Positions 40,201 to 49,270 of a stretch of 64,000 nucleotides of DNA are shown piece after piece. Each line of letters starts with the position of its first letter. Position 1 is the first letter of the stretch. Under the pieces are notes generated by a model. It was not told the origin of the DNA and searched no databases. It was given only the letters and a program-made list of their open reading frames with translations. This DNA is from Leucobacter sp. cx-42. Its GTDB lineage: Bacteria > Actinomycetota > Actinomycetes > Actinomycetales > Microbacteriaceae. Where the stretch lies: contig NZ_JACVMU010000004.1 in the NCBI RefSeq assembly GCF_014529985.1, positions 1-64,000 on the forward strand. Reading direction: 5' to 3'. The position numbers and the translations under genes were made by a program.

Positions 40201-42986
40201 CAAGCCTTCTTCACGCCCGCCTGCATACCTGCCGAAAGCTTGTCCAGCGAAGCCTGCGTCATCGCCCACTTCTGAGGACCACCCGGACGACTCGTGCTCT
40301 CAGCACCAGTCGAAGGCTTCCAGTCATTAGCGAACTTGCTGAACACTACATAGTGGCCGGTCGAGACACCCACGGGCAGGTGGCTACCAGAACCCTCAGT
40401 CACCTTGTTCGACTCAGGATCAAAACCAGTGCCCTTGATCACAAGAACATCGTCCTTGTAAACCTTTGCGTTCTTCGCGAGAGGCTCATCCGAACCCTTC
40501 AGGAACACCTGAATCTCAGGAGTCCACTCCTTCGGGCGGGTGTTGTCGTTGTCGTAATCAAGCAGGAGCTCAAGCTCCTGGCTCGCGCTATCCATGCCAC
40601 CAGCACCATAGGTGTAAACACCATAGCTACCGTCAGCAACAGCAGCACCAGCACCGGTATCAGCAAGCTTCAGCTGAGTCTCCCAGGTGCCATCCACATT
40701 GATCTCAGCCCAGTCCCTCTTCACTGCCGCCTGCATACCCGGCGCAAGCATGTCCAGCGAAGACTTCGTCATAGCCCACTTCTGCGGACCACGCGGACGA
40801 GTCGTGTTCTCAGCACCAGCCGAAGGCTTCCACTCAGTACCAAACTTGCTGAACACAACGTAGTGACCAGTCGACACACCCTGCGGCATGTAGCTGTCAG
40901 CAGCAGTCACTTTGTTCGACTCAGGATCAAAACCAGTGCCCTTGATCGTCAGAACATCATCCTTGTAAACCTTTGCGTTCTTCGCGAGAGGCTCATCCGA
41001 ACCCTTCAGGAACACCTGAATCTCAGGAGTCCAAACAGGTCGGGTGTTGTCCTTATCGAAATCAAGCAGGAGCTCAAGCTCCTGGCTCGCGTTATCCATG
41101 CCACCAGCACCATAGGTGTAAACACCATAGCTACCGTCAGCAACAGCAGCACCAGCACCGGTATCAGCAAGCTTCAGCTGAGTCTCCCAGGTGCCATCCA
41201 CATTGATCTCAGCCCAGTCCCTCTTCACTGCCGCCTGCATACCCGGCGCAAGCATGTCCAGCGAAGACTTCGTCATAGCCCACTTCTGCGGACCACGCGG
41301 ACGAGTCGTGTTCTCAGCACCAGCCGAAGGCTTCCACTCAGTACCAAACTTGCTGAACACAACGTAGTGACCAGTCGACACACCCTGCGGCATGTAGCTG
41401 TCAGCAGCAGTCACCTTGTTCGACTCAGGATCAAAACCAGTGCCCTTGATCGTCAGAACATCATCCTTGTAAACCTTCTCGCCACCAGCAAGAGGCTTCG
41501 AACCACCGTTCAGGAACACCTGAATCTCAGGAGTCCAAACAGGTCGGGTGTTGTCCTTATCGAAATCAAGCAGGAGCTCAAGCTCCTGGCTCGCGCTATC
41601 CATGCCACCAGCACCATAGGTGTAAACACCATAGCTACCGTCAGCAACAGCAGCACCAGCACCGGTATCAGCAAGCTTCAGCTGAGTCTCCCAGGTGCCA
41701 TCCACATTGATCTCAGCCCAGTCCCTCTTCACTGCCGCCTGCATACCCGGCGCAAGCATGTCCAGCGAAGACTTCGTCATAGCCCACTTCTGCGGACCAC
41801 GCGGACGAGTCGTGTTCTCAGCACCAGCCGAAGGCTTCCACTCAGTACCAAACTTGCTGAACACAACGTAGTGACCAGTCGACACACCCTGCGGCATGTA
41901 GCTGTCAGCAGCAGTCACTTTGTTCGACTCAGGATCAAAACCAGTGCCCTTGATCGTCAGAACATCATCCTTGTAAACCTTCTCGCCACCAGCAAGAGGC
42001 TTCGAACCACCGTTCAGGAACACCTGAATCTCAGGAGTCCAAACCTTCTCGGGAACGGCAGCGGTCGAAGTTGACAGCTTAATTGTCGAAGCAGCCTGAC
42101 CGGCGTAACCGCTGAAGTTATCGATAGGAAGCTGAGCTGCAAAAGTCGTTGCAACATCGGTCCAGGTGCGAAGCTCATTAGCCTCAGTCGCAGCACCAAG
42201 CGCGGGGAGCGTTGCAATGTCAGCGAGAGCAACATCGCTCGCGCTGCTCGTGTTCGAGGTGCTCATTTCGGCCTTCAACACCGCGGAGCCGTCAGCAGCC
42301 ACAGTTACCTGTGGGTTCTGCATCGCAATGGCAAAGCCATGCTCCGGGTGGTTCCACTCAACACCACCGGTGTAGTTGATCACACCAGTACCGGTCTTGG
42401 GGTTGTACGTGGTCGACGCAGCCTCAGGGAAGCTCACGCGGCCCATAGCGCCAGCGGTCGCTCCGCCGTAAGCATTGACCTGGCCGCCGCTTCCAAGCAG
42501 GTAGCCAACCCAGCTGTCCTTGAAGTTCCAGGTCAGCTGACCACCATTGGCACGAACGGGCTCGAGCGACTCGGGAAGCGCAGCCTTCGCAGCGCGCGCA
42601 GCGGTCTTTGCTGCGGGCTTATCAGCAGTGACAGCCTTGCCCTCTGCGGGAGCGTCTTCCACGACCTCAGCCGCGGGAGCCTCTTCAACCGCTGCAGGGG
42701 TCTCTTCGACGGGGGCTGCGTCGCTGCCCTGATCCGCCGACTCGTTCTGCGCGTCACCCTCGGTCACCTCGGGCGACGAAGTTTCGCCAGCCGCGGGAGC
42801 CGTCTCGGCCTCTACAGCGGGAGCCGATTCCTCAGTGCTTGCAGCAGGAGCTTCACTGACTGCGGTGGGCTCAGGTTCGGCTGCGTAGGCTGCTCCGCCA
42901 CCAACGAACGCACCTCCGGCCACCAAGGCTGAAACAAGCACCGCGGCGACCGCACCACGCGCTTTCAAACGGGCAAACATGCGCAA
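37290..42986 (-). CDS. Giant multi-HtaA surface protein with five tandem repeats
   Basis: A 1898-residue cell-surface protein. A signal peptide (residues 1-36) is followed by an Ala/Glu/Pro-rich stretch to about 145. HtaA-like domain 1 lies at about 150-310 (LTWNFKDSWVGYLLG). Five tandem domains follow, starting near residues 316, 484, 652, 821 and 992; the first three are nearly identical. HtaA-like domains 2, 3 and 4 start near 1174 (LQWGIKSSFVNYIK), 1376 (LQWGVKESFYDYIK) and 1569 (LTWGVSSGFAGYTTG). An Ig-like domain is at about 1744-1830. The end is LAATG (1862-1866), a membrane helix and RQRR, a sortase-type signal. It probably captures host heme for HmuTUV. The repeats have no family I recognise. 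Confidence 0.85.
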   Translation of the reverse strand: MRMFARLKARGAVAAVLVSALVAGGAFVGGGAAYAAEPEPTAVSEAPAASTEESAPAVEAETAPAAGETSSPEVTEGDAQNESADQGSDAAPVEETPAAVEEAPAAEVVEDAPAEGKAVTADKPAAKTAARAAKAALPESLEPVRANGGQLTWNFKDSWVGYLLGSGGQVNAYGGATAGAMGRVSFPEAASTTYNPKTGTGVINYTGGVEWNHPEHGFAIAMQNPQVTVAADGSAVLKAEMSTSNTSSASDVALADIATLPALGAATEANELRTWTDVATTFAAQLPIDNFSGYAGQAASTIKLSTSTAAVPEKVWTPEIQVFLNGGSKPLAGGEKVYKDDVLTIKGTGFDPESNKVTAADSYMPQGVSTGHYVVFSKFGTEWKPSAGAENTTRPRGPQKWAMTKSSLDMLAPGMQAAVKRDWAEINVDGTWETQLKLADTGAGAAVADGSYGVYTYGAGGMDSASQELELLLDFDKDNTRPVWTPEIQVFLNGGSKPLAGGEKVYKDDVLTIKGTGFDPESNKVTAADSYMPQGVSTGHYVVFSKFGTEWKPSAGAENTTRPRGPQKWAMTKSSLDMLAPGMQAAVKRDWAEINVDGTWETQLKLADTGAGAAVADGSYGVYTYGAGGMDNASQELELLLDFDKDNTRPVWTPEIQVFLKGSDEPLAKNAKVYKDDVLTIKGTGFDPESNKVTAADSYMPQGVSTGHYVVFSKFGTEWKPSAGAENTTRPRGPQKWAMTKSSLDMLAPGMQAAVKRDWAEINVDGTWETQLKLADTGAGAAVADGSYGVYTYGAGGMDSASQELELLLDYDNDNTRPKEWTPEIQVFLKGSDEPLAKNAKVYKDDVLVIKGTGFDPESNKVTEGSGSHLPVGVSTGHYVVFSKFANDWKPSTGAESTSRPGGPQKWAMTQASLDKLSAGMQAGVKKAWSEIHEDGTWETELTLADTGAGAAVLDGNYGVYTYGAGKMDNASQELSLFLDYDNDNTRPAPVMGKPKFEVYKADGTTLLKDEEVYEGDKLVIKGSGFDPYANRVGLPAGPIPNGSPQGTFLVFGEFADKWQPSQGANSSTRLMNKESRKWLLAQDTFNNEVPDKHKEEIGSQLVILDPVTGSFTAEITLKAPATSLDGGNYGIYTYAGGVGSVNAEQELGTLINFKAEKPVEPEPEPEPEPEAGALQWGIKSSFVNYIKYGAGDGSVTGSATNDKNNMFNFVQQKGGSWNADDLTGEIRYSGTVKLAAHRDDETGVYALSMAFKNPVITVKDASTAVMSFITTDANGKVEEIPVVDIALPAKEIAEDGSITWKDAKTSLRAEAVALFGQYKAGQEMDPVTFTVGSSSEVVDPEEPGDGDGENPGTGGEEKPEPEKPGTGETGKKASGSLQWGVKESFYDYIKGGGTIATDGKLVKEKNKIFSFPQQTGGKWNEKKSTGEARYAGYVQFTAHGGVLNLLFQNPTITVTSDTKAMLSVETWNKKGKITRANVADITLPKPVKGKNGEITWTDAKTVVNADGAAVFAGYYKAGQVLDPVTFTVGKAKDVKPTNPTKPTKPETKPVEKPKPVVVPQGNSKQPGSLTWGVSSGFAGYTTGKIAKGAVTSEGVGRSGGAYVFPQASSNWNTASQTGTVQFSGVVTFTGHNGAMVESFSNPVITVNSASSATMNAGGRTFTLDLGSASKVVGSNGEVTWSGVPVGGVISGGGSAGGGSGAGSFSADPLSFTVGAANGTSYGSTEQTAPSTKRTAADAPPATTGITLITDKKKLVAGAEVEFEASGFEPNERDILVVVYSDPIVLDDAAGADENGVVRWIGNLPKDLKPGEHTLTLQGSKNAGVKITVLSKEEAKKAKATADNEIVTAQSAAVERAAAGDLAATGSMLWLWWTAAILLLILAVVGAALVVRQRRTIE
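40014..42041 (-). repeat. Four tandem ~504-bp coding repeats
   Basis: Unit starts (Trp codon) are at 42041, 41537, 41033 and 40526, giving periods of 504, 504 and 507 bases. The first three units are almost identical in DNA; the fourth has drifted (ASLDKLSAGM in place of SSLDMLAPGM). Units 1 and 2 share the opening NGGSKPLAGGEK, while units 3 and 4 share KGSDEPLAKNAK, which suggests gene conversion. A fifth, more distant unit follows at about 39520-40013. Confidence 0.9.
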
Positions 42987-43031
42987 GAAACTCCCTGCTA
43001 GAGACTGATGATTTTCAAGATCAGAGGGTGG

Positions 43032-43050
43032 TTAGGCTACCCTTACTCAC
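43032..43050. promoter_or_regulatory. DtxR-like iron box before the giant HtaA gene
   Basis: TTAGGCTACCCTTACTCAC matches the DtxR consensus TTAGGTTAGCCTAACCTAA at about 13 of 19 positions, 46 bases before the start codon at 42986. Confidence 0.55.
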
Positions 43051-43180
43051 TTGAACCATCTATTAGTCTGACGAATATCATCTGATGATGCAAGTTCGCA
43101 CACTAATTTGAGACAATCCGTGAGGCAGGGACTGGCATCTCTCGCCTACACTGAATGCATTACTACGGGGAGGAAATCAC

Positions 43181-43606
43181 ATGAGCAAGCCAATCGAATC
43201 TGCCGACTACCCGCTGCAGCGCACTGGCGAAGAGTGGCGCAGCCAGCTCTCGGCGGCCGAGTTTGAGGTGCTTCGCCAGGGCGGCACCGAGCGCGCGTGG
43301 ACGGGCGAGCTGCTCGACGAAGAGCGCGCGGGCCTGTACACCTGCCGCGCCTGCGGTAACGAGCTGTTCCTTGCAGGAACCAAGTTTGACTCGGGCTGTG
43401 GCTGGCCGAGTTTCTACGAGAGCATCCGCGAGGGTGCTGTCGAACTGCTTGAGGATCGCTCGCTCGGCATGGTCCGCACCGAGGTTCGCTGCGCCAACTG
43501 CGGCTCGCACCTCGGCCACGTCTTCCCCGATGGTTTCGGCACCCCGACCGGCGACCGATACTGCATGAACTCTGTTTCGCTTTCGTTCACCCCGGAGGCG
43601 GAGTGA
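43181..43606 (+). CDS. msrB: Peptide-methionine (R)-S-oxide reductase
   Basis: A 141-residue enzyme that repairs methionine-R-sulfoxide in proteins. It has both zinc-binding pairs (TCRACGNELF and VRCANCGSHLG), the substrate loop FDSGCGWPSFYE and the catalytic Cys in RYCMNSVSLSF. Length is usual for MsrB. GGGGAGG lies upstream of the ATG, and TACACT further up may be the -10 box. Its stop overlaps the next start by four bases (GTGA), so the nitroreductase is translationally coupled. The regulatory region is shared with the divergent giant HtaA gene. Confidence 0.95.
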   Translation: MSKPIESADYPLQRTGEEWRSQLSAAEFEVLRQGGTERAWTGELLDEERAGLYTCRACGNELFLAGTKFDSGCGWPSFYESIREGAVELLEDRSLGMVRTEVRCANCGSHLGHVFPDGFGTPTGDRYCMNSVSLSFTPEAE

Positions 43607-44220
43607 CCCCCGCACAGTCTCCCGAAGTCCCAACCGAAAGCGCGCCGGCGCTTGCCGCGATCCGCGCCCGCCGATCGCATTCAAAGGTCACGCCGCAGGC
43701 ACCCACGACCGCGGAGCTGCAGGCGCTCATCGAGCCACTGGCATCGGTGGCGGATCACGCAACGCTCCGTCCGTGGCGTTTCATCGAGCTGCGTGGCGAC
43801 GCCCGCGAGGCGCTCGGATTCGCACTCGCGGAGGCAGCGGCTGAGGCTCGCACCACCCCCCTCTCCCCCGATGCGGAGTTCAAGAGCACCGCAAAGTTCT
43901 TGTCGAAGGCACAGCGGGCCTCGCTCGTGCTCGCGATCGTGGTGAGTCCGCGCACGCATCCCAAGGCGCCGCTCTGGGAGCAGGAAGCTGCTGCGTCAGG
44001 TGCCGCGCACCTGCTCGGCCTCGCACTCCACGAGGCGGGCTGGGGCTCGATCTGGCGGAGCGGACCGCATACCCGATCCGCGCCCGTGCACCGCGCGCAT
44101 CGACTCGCGCCAGAGGAGTATCTGCTCGGCTGGCTCTACATCGGTGGTATTCCGGCGGATGAAGACCGGCCGAAGTTCCGACGCGCGCTCGATCTCAACC
44201 GCGTACTGACCGCCCTGTAA
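43603..44220 (+). CDS. Nitroreductase family flavoprotein
   Basis: A 205-residue FMN oxidoreductase of the small nitroreductase (YdjA-like) type. The N-terminal IRARRSHSKVTPQAPT segment binds FMN, followed by VADHATLRPWRFIEL. The closing GWGSIWRSGPHTRSAPVHRAHRLAPEEYLLGWLYIG matches the TdtA/YdjA group. It begins at a GTG within the msrB stop codon. Coupling with MsrB hints at a redox-repair task, but the substrate is unknown. Confidence 0.85.
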   Translation: MTPAQSPEVPTESAPALAAIRARRSHSKVTPQAPTTAELQALIEPLASVADHATLRPWRFIELRGDAREALGFALAEAAAEARTTPLSPDAEFKSTAKFLSKAQRASLVLAIVVSPRTHPKAPLWEQEAAASGAAHLLGLALHEAGWGSIWRSGPHTRSAPVHRAHRLAPEEYLLGWLYIGGIPADEDRPKFRRALDLNRVLTAL

Positions 44221-44249
44221 CGCTGCGTGGTGCGTGGTGTGCGCTGTGG

Positions 44250-45215
44250 CTAACCCGCGGCGCGCTTGCTCGGCAGTGCGGCAATGACCACACCGAGCAG
44301 CGCGATCGCGGCGCCACACAGGAGCGACACCGTCACACCCGCCGAGAGTGGCAAGAACACCTCGAACGCGACCGCAGCCACCAGCTGGCCGGCAACGTTC
44401 GACATGCTCAACATGAGCACGCCCGCGGTGCGCACGAGCGCGGCCGCGATGGCGATGAAGAGGACGCCGATCGGTCCGCCAAAGTACAGCCACGGCGTCG
44501 CAGGCAGGCTCTCGGGAAGCCCGTTCAGCAGTACCGAGACCAGCGCCGCAACGCAGAGCGTCGAAGCGCCAACGATGAAGTTGCCGAACGTCGCAGTCAA
44601 CGCGCTCTGGGCGGCGGATCGCACCAGCCCATTCGCCACCGACTGCATCGACACTGCAGCGCCGAAGAGCACCGGCAGCACCAGCCACAGCAACCCCAGC
44701 CAGTCGTGCACGTCGACAAATGCGGTAATCGCGACCGCGATAATCACCAGTACGGCGCCCGTGAGTCGGGTCGGCGAGGTCTGCATCCGGCCGCCTGGGC
44801 CGAGGCCGGTCGTATCGAGCACGAGCCCACCGATGACCTGGCCAGCCACGATACCGATCGTGTAGAGCGCGACGCCAACAATCGGTGTGATGGTGCCCTG
44901 ACCCAGCACGAAGAGCGCGCCACCGAGCCCGCCAAAGAGCGCCCAGACAGGAAGTCTGCCGGTCGTAATCTCCTTGCGCACGAGCCCAATGCCGCGGCGC
45001 CCCTTCGGCGAGCACACCACAATCACCGAAACCAGCACGAGACCGATCGTGAACGAGAGCGCGGCCGCAACGTAGCCGTTGCCGAGTTCGACGCTCAGCT
45101 GGCCATTCATGCGCGACTGCGTGGCCACCAGCATGCCCGCGAAGCCCGACAGTAGCAGGGCAGCCCACACCGGCGTTCGCGAGGATCGTCGTGCTGGTGT
45201 TGCGCTGTTGGTCAT
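44250..45215 (-). CDS. DMT-superfamily transporter (YdcZ/DUF606 type)
   Basis: A 321-residue membrane protein with about ten helices built from two DUF606 (YdcZ) halves. Each half shows the pattern of small residues seen in LLLSGFAGMLVATQSRMNGQLS and LPVLFGAAVSMQSVANGLV, followed by a helix with a Gly-rich turn. Function is inferred to be small-molecule export, substrate unknown. TACGCT sits six bases before the ATG, the leaderless layout. It is convergent with the nitroreductase, with 29 bases between. Confidence 0.82.
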   Translation of the reverse strand: MTNSATPARRSSRTPVWAALLLSGFAGMLVATQSRMNGQLSVELGNGYVAAALSFTIGLVLVSVIVVCSPKGRRGIGLVRKEITTGRLPVWALFGGLGGALFVLGQGTITPIVGVALYTIGIVAGQVIGGLVLDTTGLGPGGRMQTSPTRLTGAVLVIIAVAITAFVDVHDWLGLLWLVLPVLFGAAVSMQSVANGLVRSAAQSALTATFGNFIVGASTLCVAALVSVLLNGLPESLPATPWLYFGGPIGVLFIAIAAALVRTAGVLMLSMSNVAGQLVAAVAFEVFLPLSAGVTVSLLCGAAIALLGVVIAALPSKRAAG

Positions 45216-45221
45216 GCATTC

Positions 45222-45227
45222 AGCGTA
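45222..45227 (-). promoter_or_regulatory. -10 box (TACGCT) of the DMT transporter gene
   Basis: TACGCT on the minus strand ends six bases before the ATG at 45215. Confidence 0.45.
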
Positions 45228-45384
45228 GCGCGTCGACGTTGCGGCGCTGGACCCCTCACATGGGATGTGCCGTAGCTATGTAATCGGCCATCAATATGTT
45301 GTTTGAGGCCGAATTCGCCATATTTAGGCTCGATTGCATATTGAAGACCCGGGCCAAGCCGAGCCAAGCCACCCCAGAAACACC

Positions 45385-45410
45385 GAAACCCCCACCGAAG
45401 TGGGGGTTTC
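45385..45410 (-). terminator. Terminator of tRNA-Thr
   Basis: GAAACCCCCA pairs perfectly with TGGGGGTTTC around six bases, five bases past the tRNA 3' end. Confidence 0.8.
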
Positions 45411-45415
45411 GTTGG

Positions 45416-45488
45416 AGCCGCCTGTCGGACTCGAACCGACCACCTGCGCTTTACAAGGGCGCTGCTCTACCAGATGAGCTAAGGCGGC
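45416..45488 (-). tRNA. tRNA-Thr (anticodon TGT)
   Basis: The 73-base gene reads GCCGCCT (acceptor), D-arm TAGCTCATCTGGTAGAGCA, anticodon loop CTTGTAA, T-arm GGTTCGAGTCC and AGGCGGC, with T as discriminator. CCA is not encoded. It sits 27 bases upstream of nothing else on its strand and has its own terminator. Confidence 0.95.
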
Positions 45489-45529
45489 GTGCAGAGGGCG
45501 ATCACTGACCGCCCTCTGACAGCATAGTG

Positions 45530-46486
45530 CTATTCGGCGGTCGCTGTCTCATTCGTAGCGGCCTGCTGCTCAATTTCGCTCTTGAGCTTCAGGATGTACT
45601 GCTCGAGATCGCCATCGCGGTTCGACACCCACTGCTGACCGTTCACAATGACGGTGGGGGTGCTGATGAGCGCCTGCTTGCCCTCGGGCTGCAGTGCACC
45701 GGTGTTGGGATCTGCAACGAGCAGTGCGCCCTCAGCGAGGCCGGGAACGCCATTATCGCTCAGCGTGCTGTAGTTCGCATCGAAGAACCCGCGGAAACGC
45801 TGTTCCTTCATGCAGCTCTTCAGCTCGCTCGTAGCTTCCACACCGACGCTCTTTGCCACGTCGAGGAGTTCCTGATCAGTCAGACCGGTCGTACCCTCTT
45901 CAGGCTGGACATCTTCACTCAGGAGAGTGTTGTGCAGCTTAAAGGCAAACTCGGGCTGCTCTTCAACGACACAGCCAACCATGTTTGCTGCGCGCGTGGA
46001 GTAACGGGTGCCGCTCGACTGCGGGTCAAGGAAGGTCACAGGGTAGACCTGCAACTGCACATCGCCGCTGCCAACGTACTGCTCAATCATCGAGCCATAC
46101 TGACCTTCGAATGCGCCACATGCGGGGCACATGTAGTCGACGAAGATCGTCATGTCGATGGGGAGCTCATCGCGGTTGACCTTGGGCGCCTTGCGCTCCG
46201 AGGTCGGATCCTGCATCGCCTTGCTCTTGACGACCTCGAGATCCTTGCCGAAGATGATGCCACCGGTCGCCATGTTGGCGGGGCCGGGGCCAGCAGGCTT
46301 CATGCTGGTCGAGATCACAATGCCAACAACTGCGATGATCGCGATAATGCCGAGAACGACGCCGCCCTGGATGTACAAGCGCGAACGCTTCTCACGACGC
46401 TTCTCAGCAGCACGCGCCTGGCGTGCCTGCTCGCGCGCCTGCTCACGACGCTCATTCTTCGTGAGCTTCTTCTGGGTATCAGACAT
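45530..46486 (-). CDS. DsbA-like thioredoxin-fold membrane protein
   Basis: A 318-residue protein starting at MSDTQKKLTKNER (GGGAGAAAAGAT upstream). A highly charged cytoplasmic part (residues 1-38) leads to one membrane helix (LYIQGGVVLGIIAIIAVVGIVIS, about 37-60) and an extracytoplasmic thioredoxin fold of the DsbA/DsbG type. The active site is CPAC in MTIFVDYMCPACGAFEGQYG. The rest includes the inserted helical domain and the cis-Pro strand STPTVIVNG. It would make or isomerise disulfides in exported proteins. It lies 60 bases downstream of secA on the same strand. Confidence 0.88.
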   Translation of the reverse strand: MSDTQKKLTKNERREQAREQARQARAAEKRREKRSRLYIQGGVVLGIIAIIAVVGIVISTSMKPAGPGPANMATGGIIFGKDLEVVKSKAMQDPTSERKAPKVNRDELPIDMTIFVDYMCPACGAFEGQYGSMIEQYVGSGDVQLQVYPVTFLDPQSSGTRYSTRAANMVGCVVEEQPEFAFKLHNTLLSEDVQPEEGTTGLTDQELLDVAKSVGVEATSELKSCMKEQRFRGFFDANYSTLSDNGVPGLAEGALLVADPNTGALQPEGKQALISTPTVIVNGQQWVSNRDGDLEQYILKLKSEIEQQAATNETATAE

Positions 46487-46546
46487 ATCTTTTCTCCCTG
46501 TGGCCGCCAAAATGGCGGCCACAGTTACGGGTTACGTGGGTAGTCG

Positions 46547-49270
46547 TTACTTCTTCTTGTTTGCGCGACGCTGTGCACGGTTTGCGTCACCGGTGTTCTG
46601 ACCGAATGCACCGCGGCCACCGGCCTGGGGCTTCTCGGCGGGAGCACCCGCACCGCTCACCTTCGCTTCACCGTCTTCGGTGGGAGCGCTGTAGCTCAGC
46701 TTCGACGCATCGGGAGCAGTGTTCTCATCGAGACCGCCACCCGAGAGATGCACATGGTCGTGAGCCTCGGTTGCGGGACGAACCTGAACCTCAAGGTTGA
46801 AGAGCAAGCCGGTTGCTTCTTCCTTGATCTGACCCATCATGCCTTCGAACATCGAGTAGCCCTCGCGCTGGTACTCGACCAGTGGATCACGCTGTGCCAT
46901 CGCACGGAGGCCAATGCCCTCCTTGAGGTATTCCATCTCGTAGAGGTGGTCACGCCAGCGACGATCAATGGTGGTGAGCACGACGCGACGCTCGAATTCA
47001 CGAGTTGCTTCGCTGCCAAGCTGCTCTTCGCGCTTGCTGTATGCGACGTCTGCGTCGGAGTTAATCTCACGGCTCAGGAAATCGCGGTCGATACGGGACG
47101 CGGATCCACCAGCCTCAGCAAGCACCTCGTCGGCGGTGATGCCGATCGGGTACAGCTGCTTCAGGTCGTTCCAGAGCGCATCGAAGTCCCAGTTGCCGTC
47201 AGCGCCGTGGGTATCGACGATCGCGTCGATGGTCTGCTTGCGGAACTGCGCGACGCGCTGAGCGATGTCTTCGCCGTCAAGGATCTGTGCGCGGTCGCCG
47301 TAGATCGACTTACGCTGGCGGTCGAGGACGTCATCGTACTTGAGGACGTTCTTGCGGATCTCGGCGTTACGAGCCTCAACCTGGCTCTGCGCGCTCTGAA
47401 TTGCGCGTGAAACAACCTTCGACTCGATCGCGAGATCGTCGGGGAAGCCATCGCGGCCCATGAGGGCAGCTGCTGCGCCCGAGTTGAACATGCGCATGAG
47501 GTCATCAGCGAGCGACAGGTAGAAGCGGCTCTCACCGGGGTCACCCTGACGGCCTGAACGACCGCGAAGCTGGTTGTCGATACGGCGCGACTCGTGACGT
47601 TCGGTACCAAGGACGTAAAGACCACCGGTCGCGATGACCTTCTCTGCTTCTTCGGCGACGGCGGTCTTGACCGCTGCAAAGACGTCGTCCCAGGCGTCTT
47701 CGTATGCCTCGGGATCTTCGTCGGTTGAGAAGCCGCGTGCGGTCATCTCCTGGACTGCGAGGAACTCAGCGTTACCGCCGAGCATGATGTCGGTACCGCG
47801 GCCAGCCATGTTGGTTGCGACGGTGACGCCGCCGAGGCGGCCTGCCTGCGCGATGATCGACGCCTCGCGTGCGTGGTTCTTCGCGTTGAGGACCTCGTGG
47901 CGAACGCCAGCCTTTGCGAGCAGACGCGAGATGTACTCACTCTTCTCGACGCTGGTGGTACCGACGAGTACGGGCTGTCCAGCCTTGTGACGTTCAGCAA
48001 TGTCAGCGACAGCAGCCGCGTACTTTGCCTCTTCTGACTTGAAGACGAAGTCAGGCTGGTCCTTGCGCTGCATCGTGCGGTTGGTCGGAATGGGAACGAC
48101 GCCGAGCTTGTAGGTCGACATGAATTCGCCGGCCTCGGTCTCTGCGGTACCGGTCATGCCCGAGATCTTCTCGTACAGGCGGAAGTAGTTCTGCAGGGTC
48201 ACGGTGGCGAGCATCTGGTTCTCAGCCTTGACCTGCACGCCTTCCTTCGCCTCGATGGCCTGGTGCATGCCCTCGTTGTAGCGGCGACCGGCAAGAATAC
48301 GGCCGGTGTGCTCGTCAACGATGAGTACTTCGCCGTTCAGCACAACGTAGTCCTTGTCGCGGGTAAAGAGCGCGCGCGCCTTGATCGAGTTGTTGAGGAA
48401 CGAGATCAGCGGGGTGTTCACCGATTCGTACAGGTTGGTAATACCGAGGTAGTCCTCAACCTTTTCAATGCCGGGCTCAAGCACACCAACGGTGCGCTTC
48501 TTCTCGTCGACCTCGTAGTCGACGCCTGGCTCGAGCGTCTTGACGATGCGAGCGAACTCGGCGAACCAGCGGTTGCCTTCGCCCGACGAGGGGCCCGAGA
48601 TGATGAGCGGCGTACGCGCCTCATCAATCAGGATCGAGTCGACCTCATCGATGATGACGAAGTTGTGGCCGCGCTGTACGCGCTCGCCAGCGGTGCTCGC
48701 CATGTTGTCACGCAGGTAATCGAAGCCGAACTCGTTGTTCGTGCCGTAGGTGATGTCTGCGTTGTACTGCTCGCGGCGTTCTGCCGGGTCCTGGCCCGAG
48801 ACGATGCAGCCGGTGGTCATACCGAGTGCACGGAAGACACGACCCATGAGGTCGCTCTGGTAGCTCGCAAGGTAGTCATTGACGGTGATGATGTGCACAC
48901 CCTTGCCCGTCAGAGCGTTGAGGTATGCGGGCAGGGTCGCGACGAGGGTCTTACCCTCACCGGTCTTCATCTCCGAGATGTTGCCGAGGTGCAGGTTCGC
49001 GCCACCGATGAGCTGCACATCGAAGTGACGCAGACCGAGCGTGCGGCGCGCAGCCTCACGCACGACAGCGAACGCTTCGGGAAGCAGGTCGTCAAGGGTC
49101 GCGCCAGCCTCAAGGCGGGCACGGAACTCGGCCGTTTCGCTCTTCAGCTCCTCATCAGTGAGTTCCTGAATGCCGGATTCGAGATCGTTGATGAGCTTGG
49201 CCTGACGCTGAAGCTTCTTCAGCACACGACCTTCGCCCATCCGAAGCATCTTCTCGAAAACTGTCGCCAC
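46547..49270 (-). CDS. secA: Preprotein translocase ATPase SecA
   Basis: A 907-residue motor of the Sec system. Walker A is [14 protein letters not shown] (near 103), the DEAD-like box [23 protein letters not shown], the preprotein cross-linking domain follows (about 225-370), and helicase motifs [27 protein letters not shown] and [20 protein letters not shown] are intact. The C-terminal linker is Glu/Gly/Ala-rich and ends in [11 protein letters not shown] without the zinc-binding SEC-C motif, as in many actinobacterial SecA1 proteins. It pushes unfolded proteins through SecYEG. Confidence 0.97.
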   Translation of the reverse strand: MATVFEKMLRMGEGRVLKKLQRQAKLINDLESGIQELTDEELKSETAEFRARLEAGATLDDLLPEAFAVVREAARRTLGLRHFDVQLIGGANLHLGNISEMKTGEGKTLVATLPAYLNALTGKGVHIITVNDYLASYQSDLMGRVFRALGMTTGCIVSGQDPAERREQYNADITYGTNNEFGFDYLRDNMASTAGERVQRGHNFVIIDEVDSILIDEARTPLIISGPSSGEGNRWFAEFARIVKTLEPGVDYEVDEKKRTVGVLEPGIEKVEDYLGITNLYESVNTPLISFLNNSIKARALFTRDKDYVVLNGEVLIVDEHTGRILAGRRYNEGMHQAIEAKEGVQVKAENQMLATVTLQNYFRLYEKISGMTGTAETEAGEFMSTYKLGVVPIPTNRTMQRKDQPDFVFKSEEAKYAAAVADIAERHKAGQPVLVGTTSVEKSEYISRLLAKAGVRHEVLNAKNHAREASIIAQAGRLGGVTVATNMAGRGTDIMLGGNAEFLAVQEMTARGFSTDEDPEAYEDAWDDVFAAVKTAVAEEAEKVIATGGLYVLGTERHESRRIDNQLRGRSGRQGDPGESRFYLSLADDLMRMFNSGAAAALMGRDGFPDDLAIESKVVSRAIQSAQSQVEARNAEIRKNVLKYDDVLDRQRKSIYGDRAQILDGEDIAQRVAQFRKQTIDAIVDTHGADGNWDFDALWNDLKQLYPIGITADEVLAEAGGSASRIDRDFLSREINSDADVAYSKREEQLGSEATREFERRVVLTTIDRRWRDHLYEMEYLKEGIGLRAMAQRDPLVEYQREGYSMFEGMMGQIKEEATGLLFNLEVQVRPATEAHDHVHLSGGGLDENTAPDASKLSYSAPTEDGEAKVSGAGAPAEKPQAGGRGAFGQNTGDANRAQRRANKKK

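Noticed and set aside
40188-42074. A 628-codon open frame on the plus strand across the repeats
   Set aside because: It is the antisense shadow of the giant HtaA gene; its repeats only mirror the coding repeats, and it lacks a start signal.
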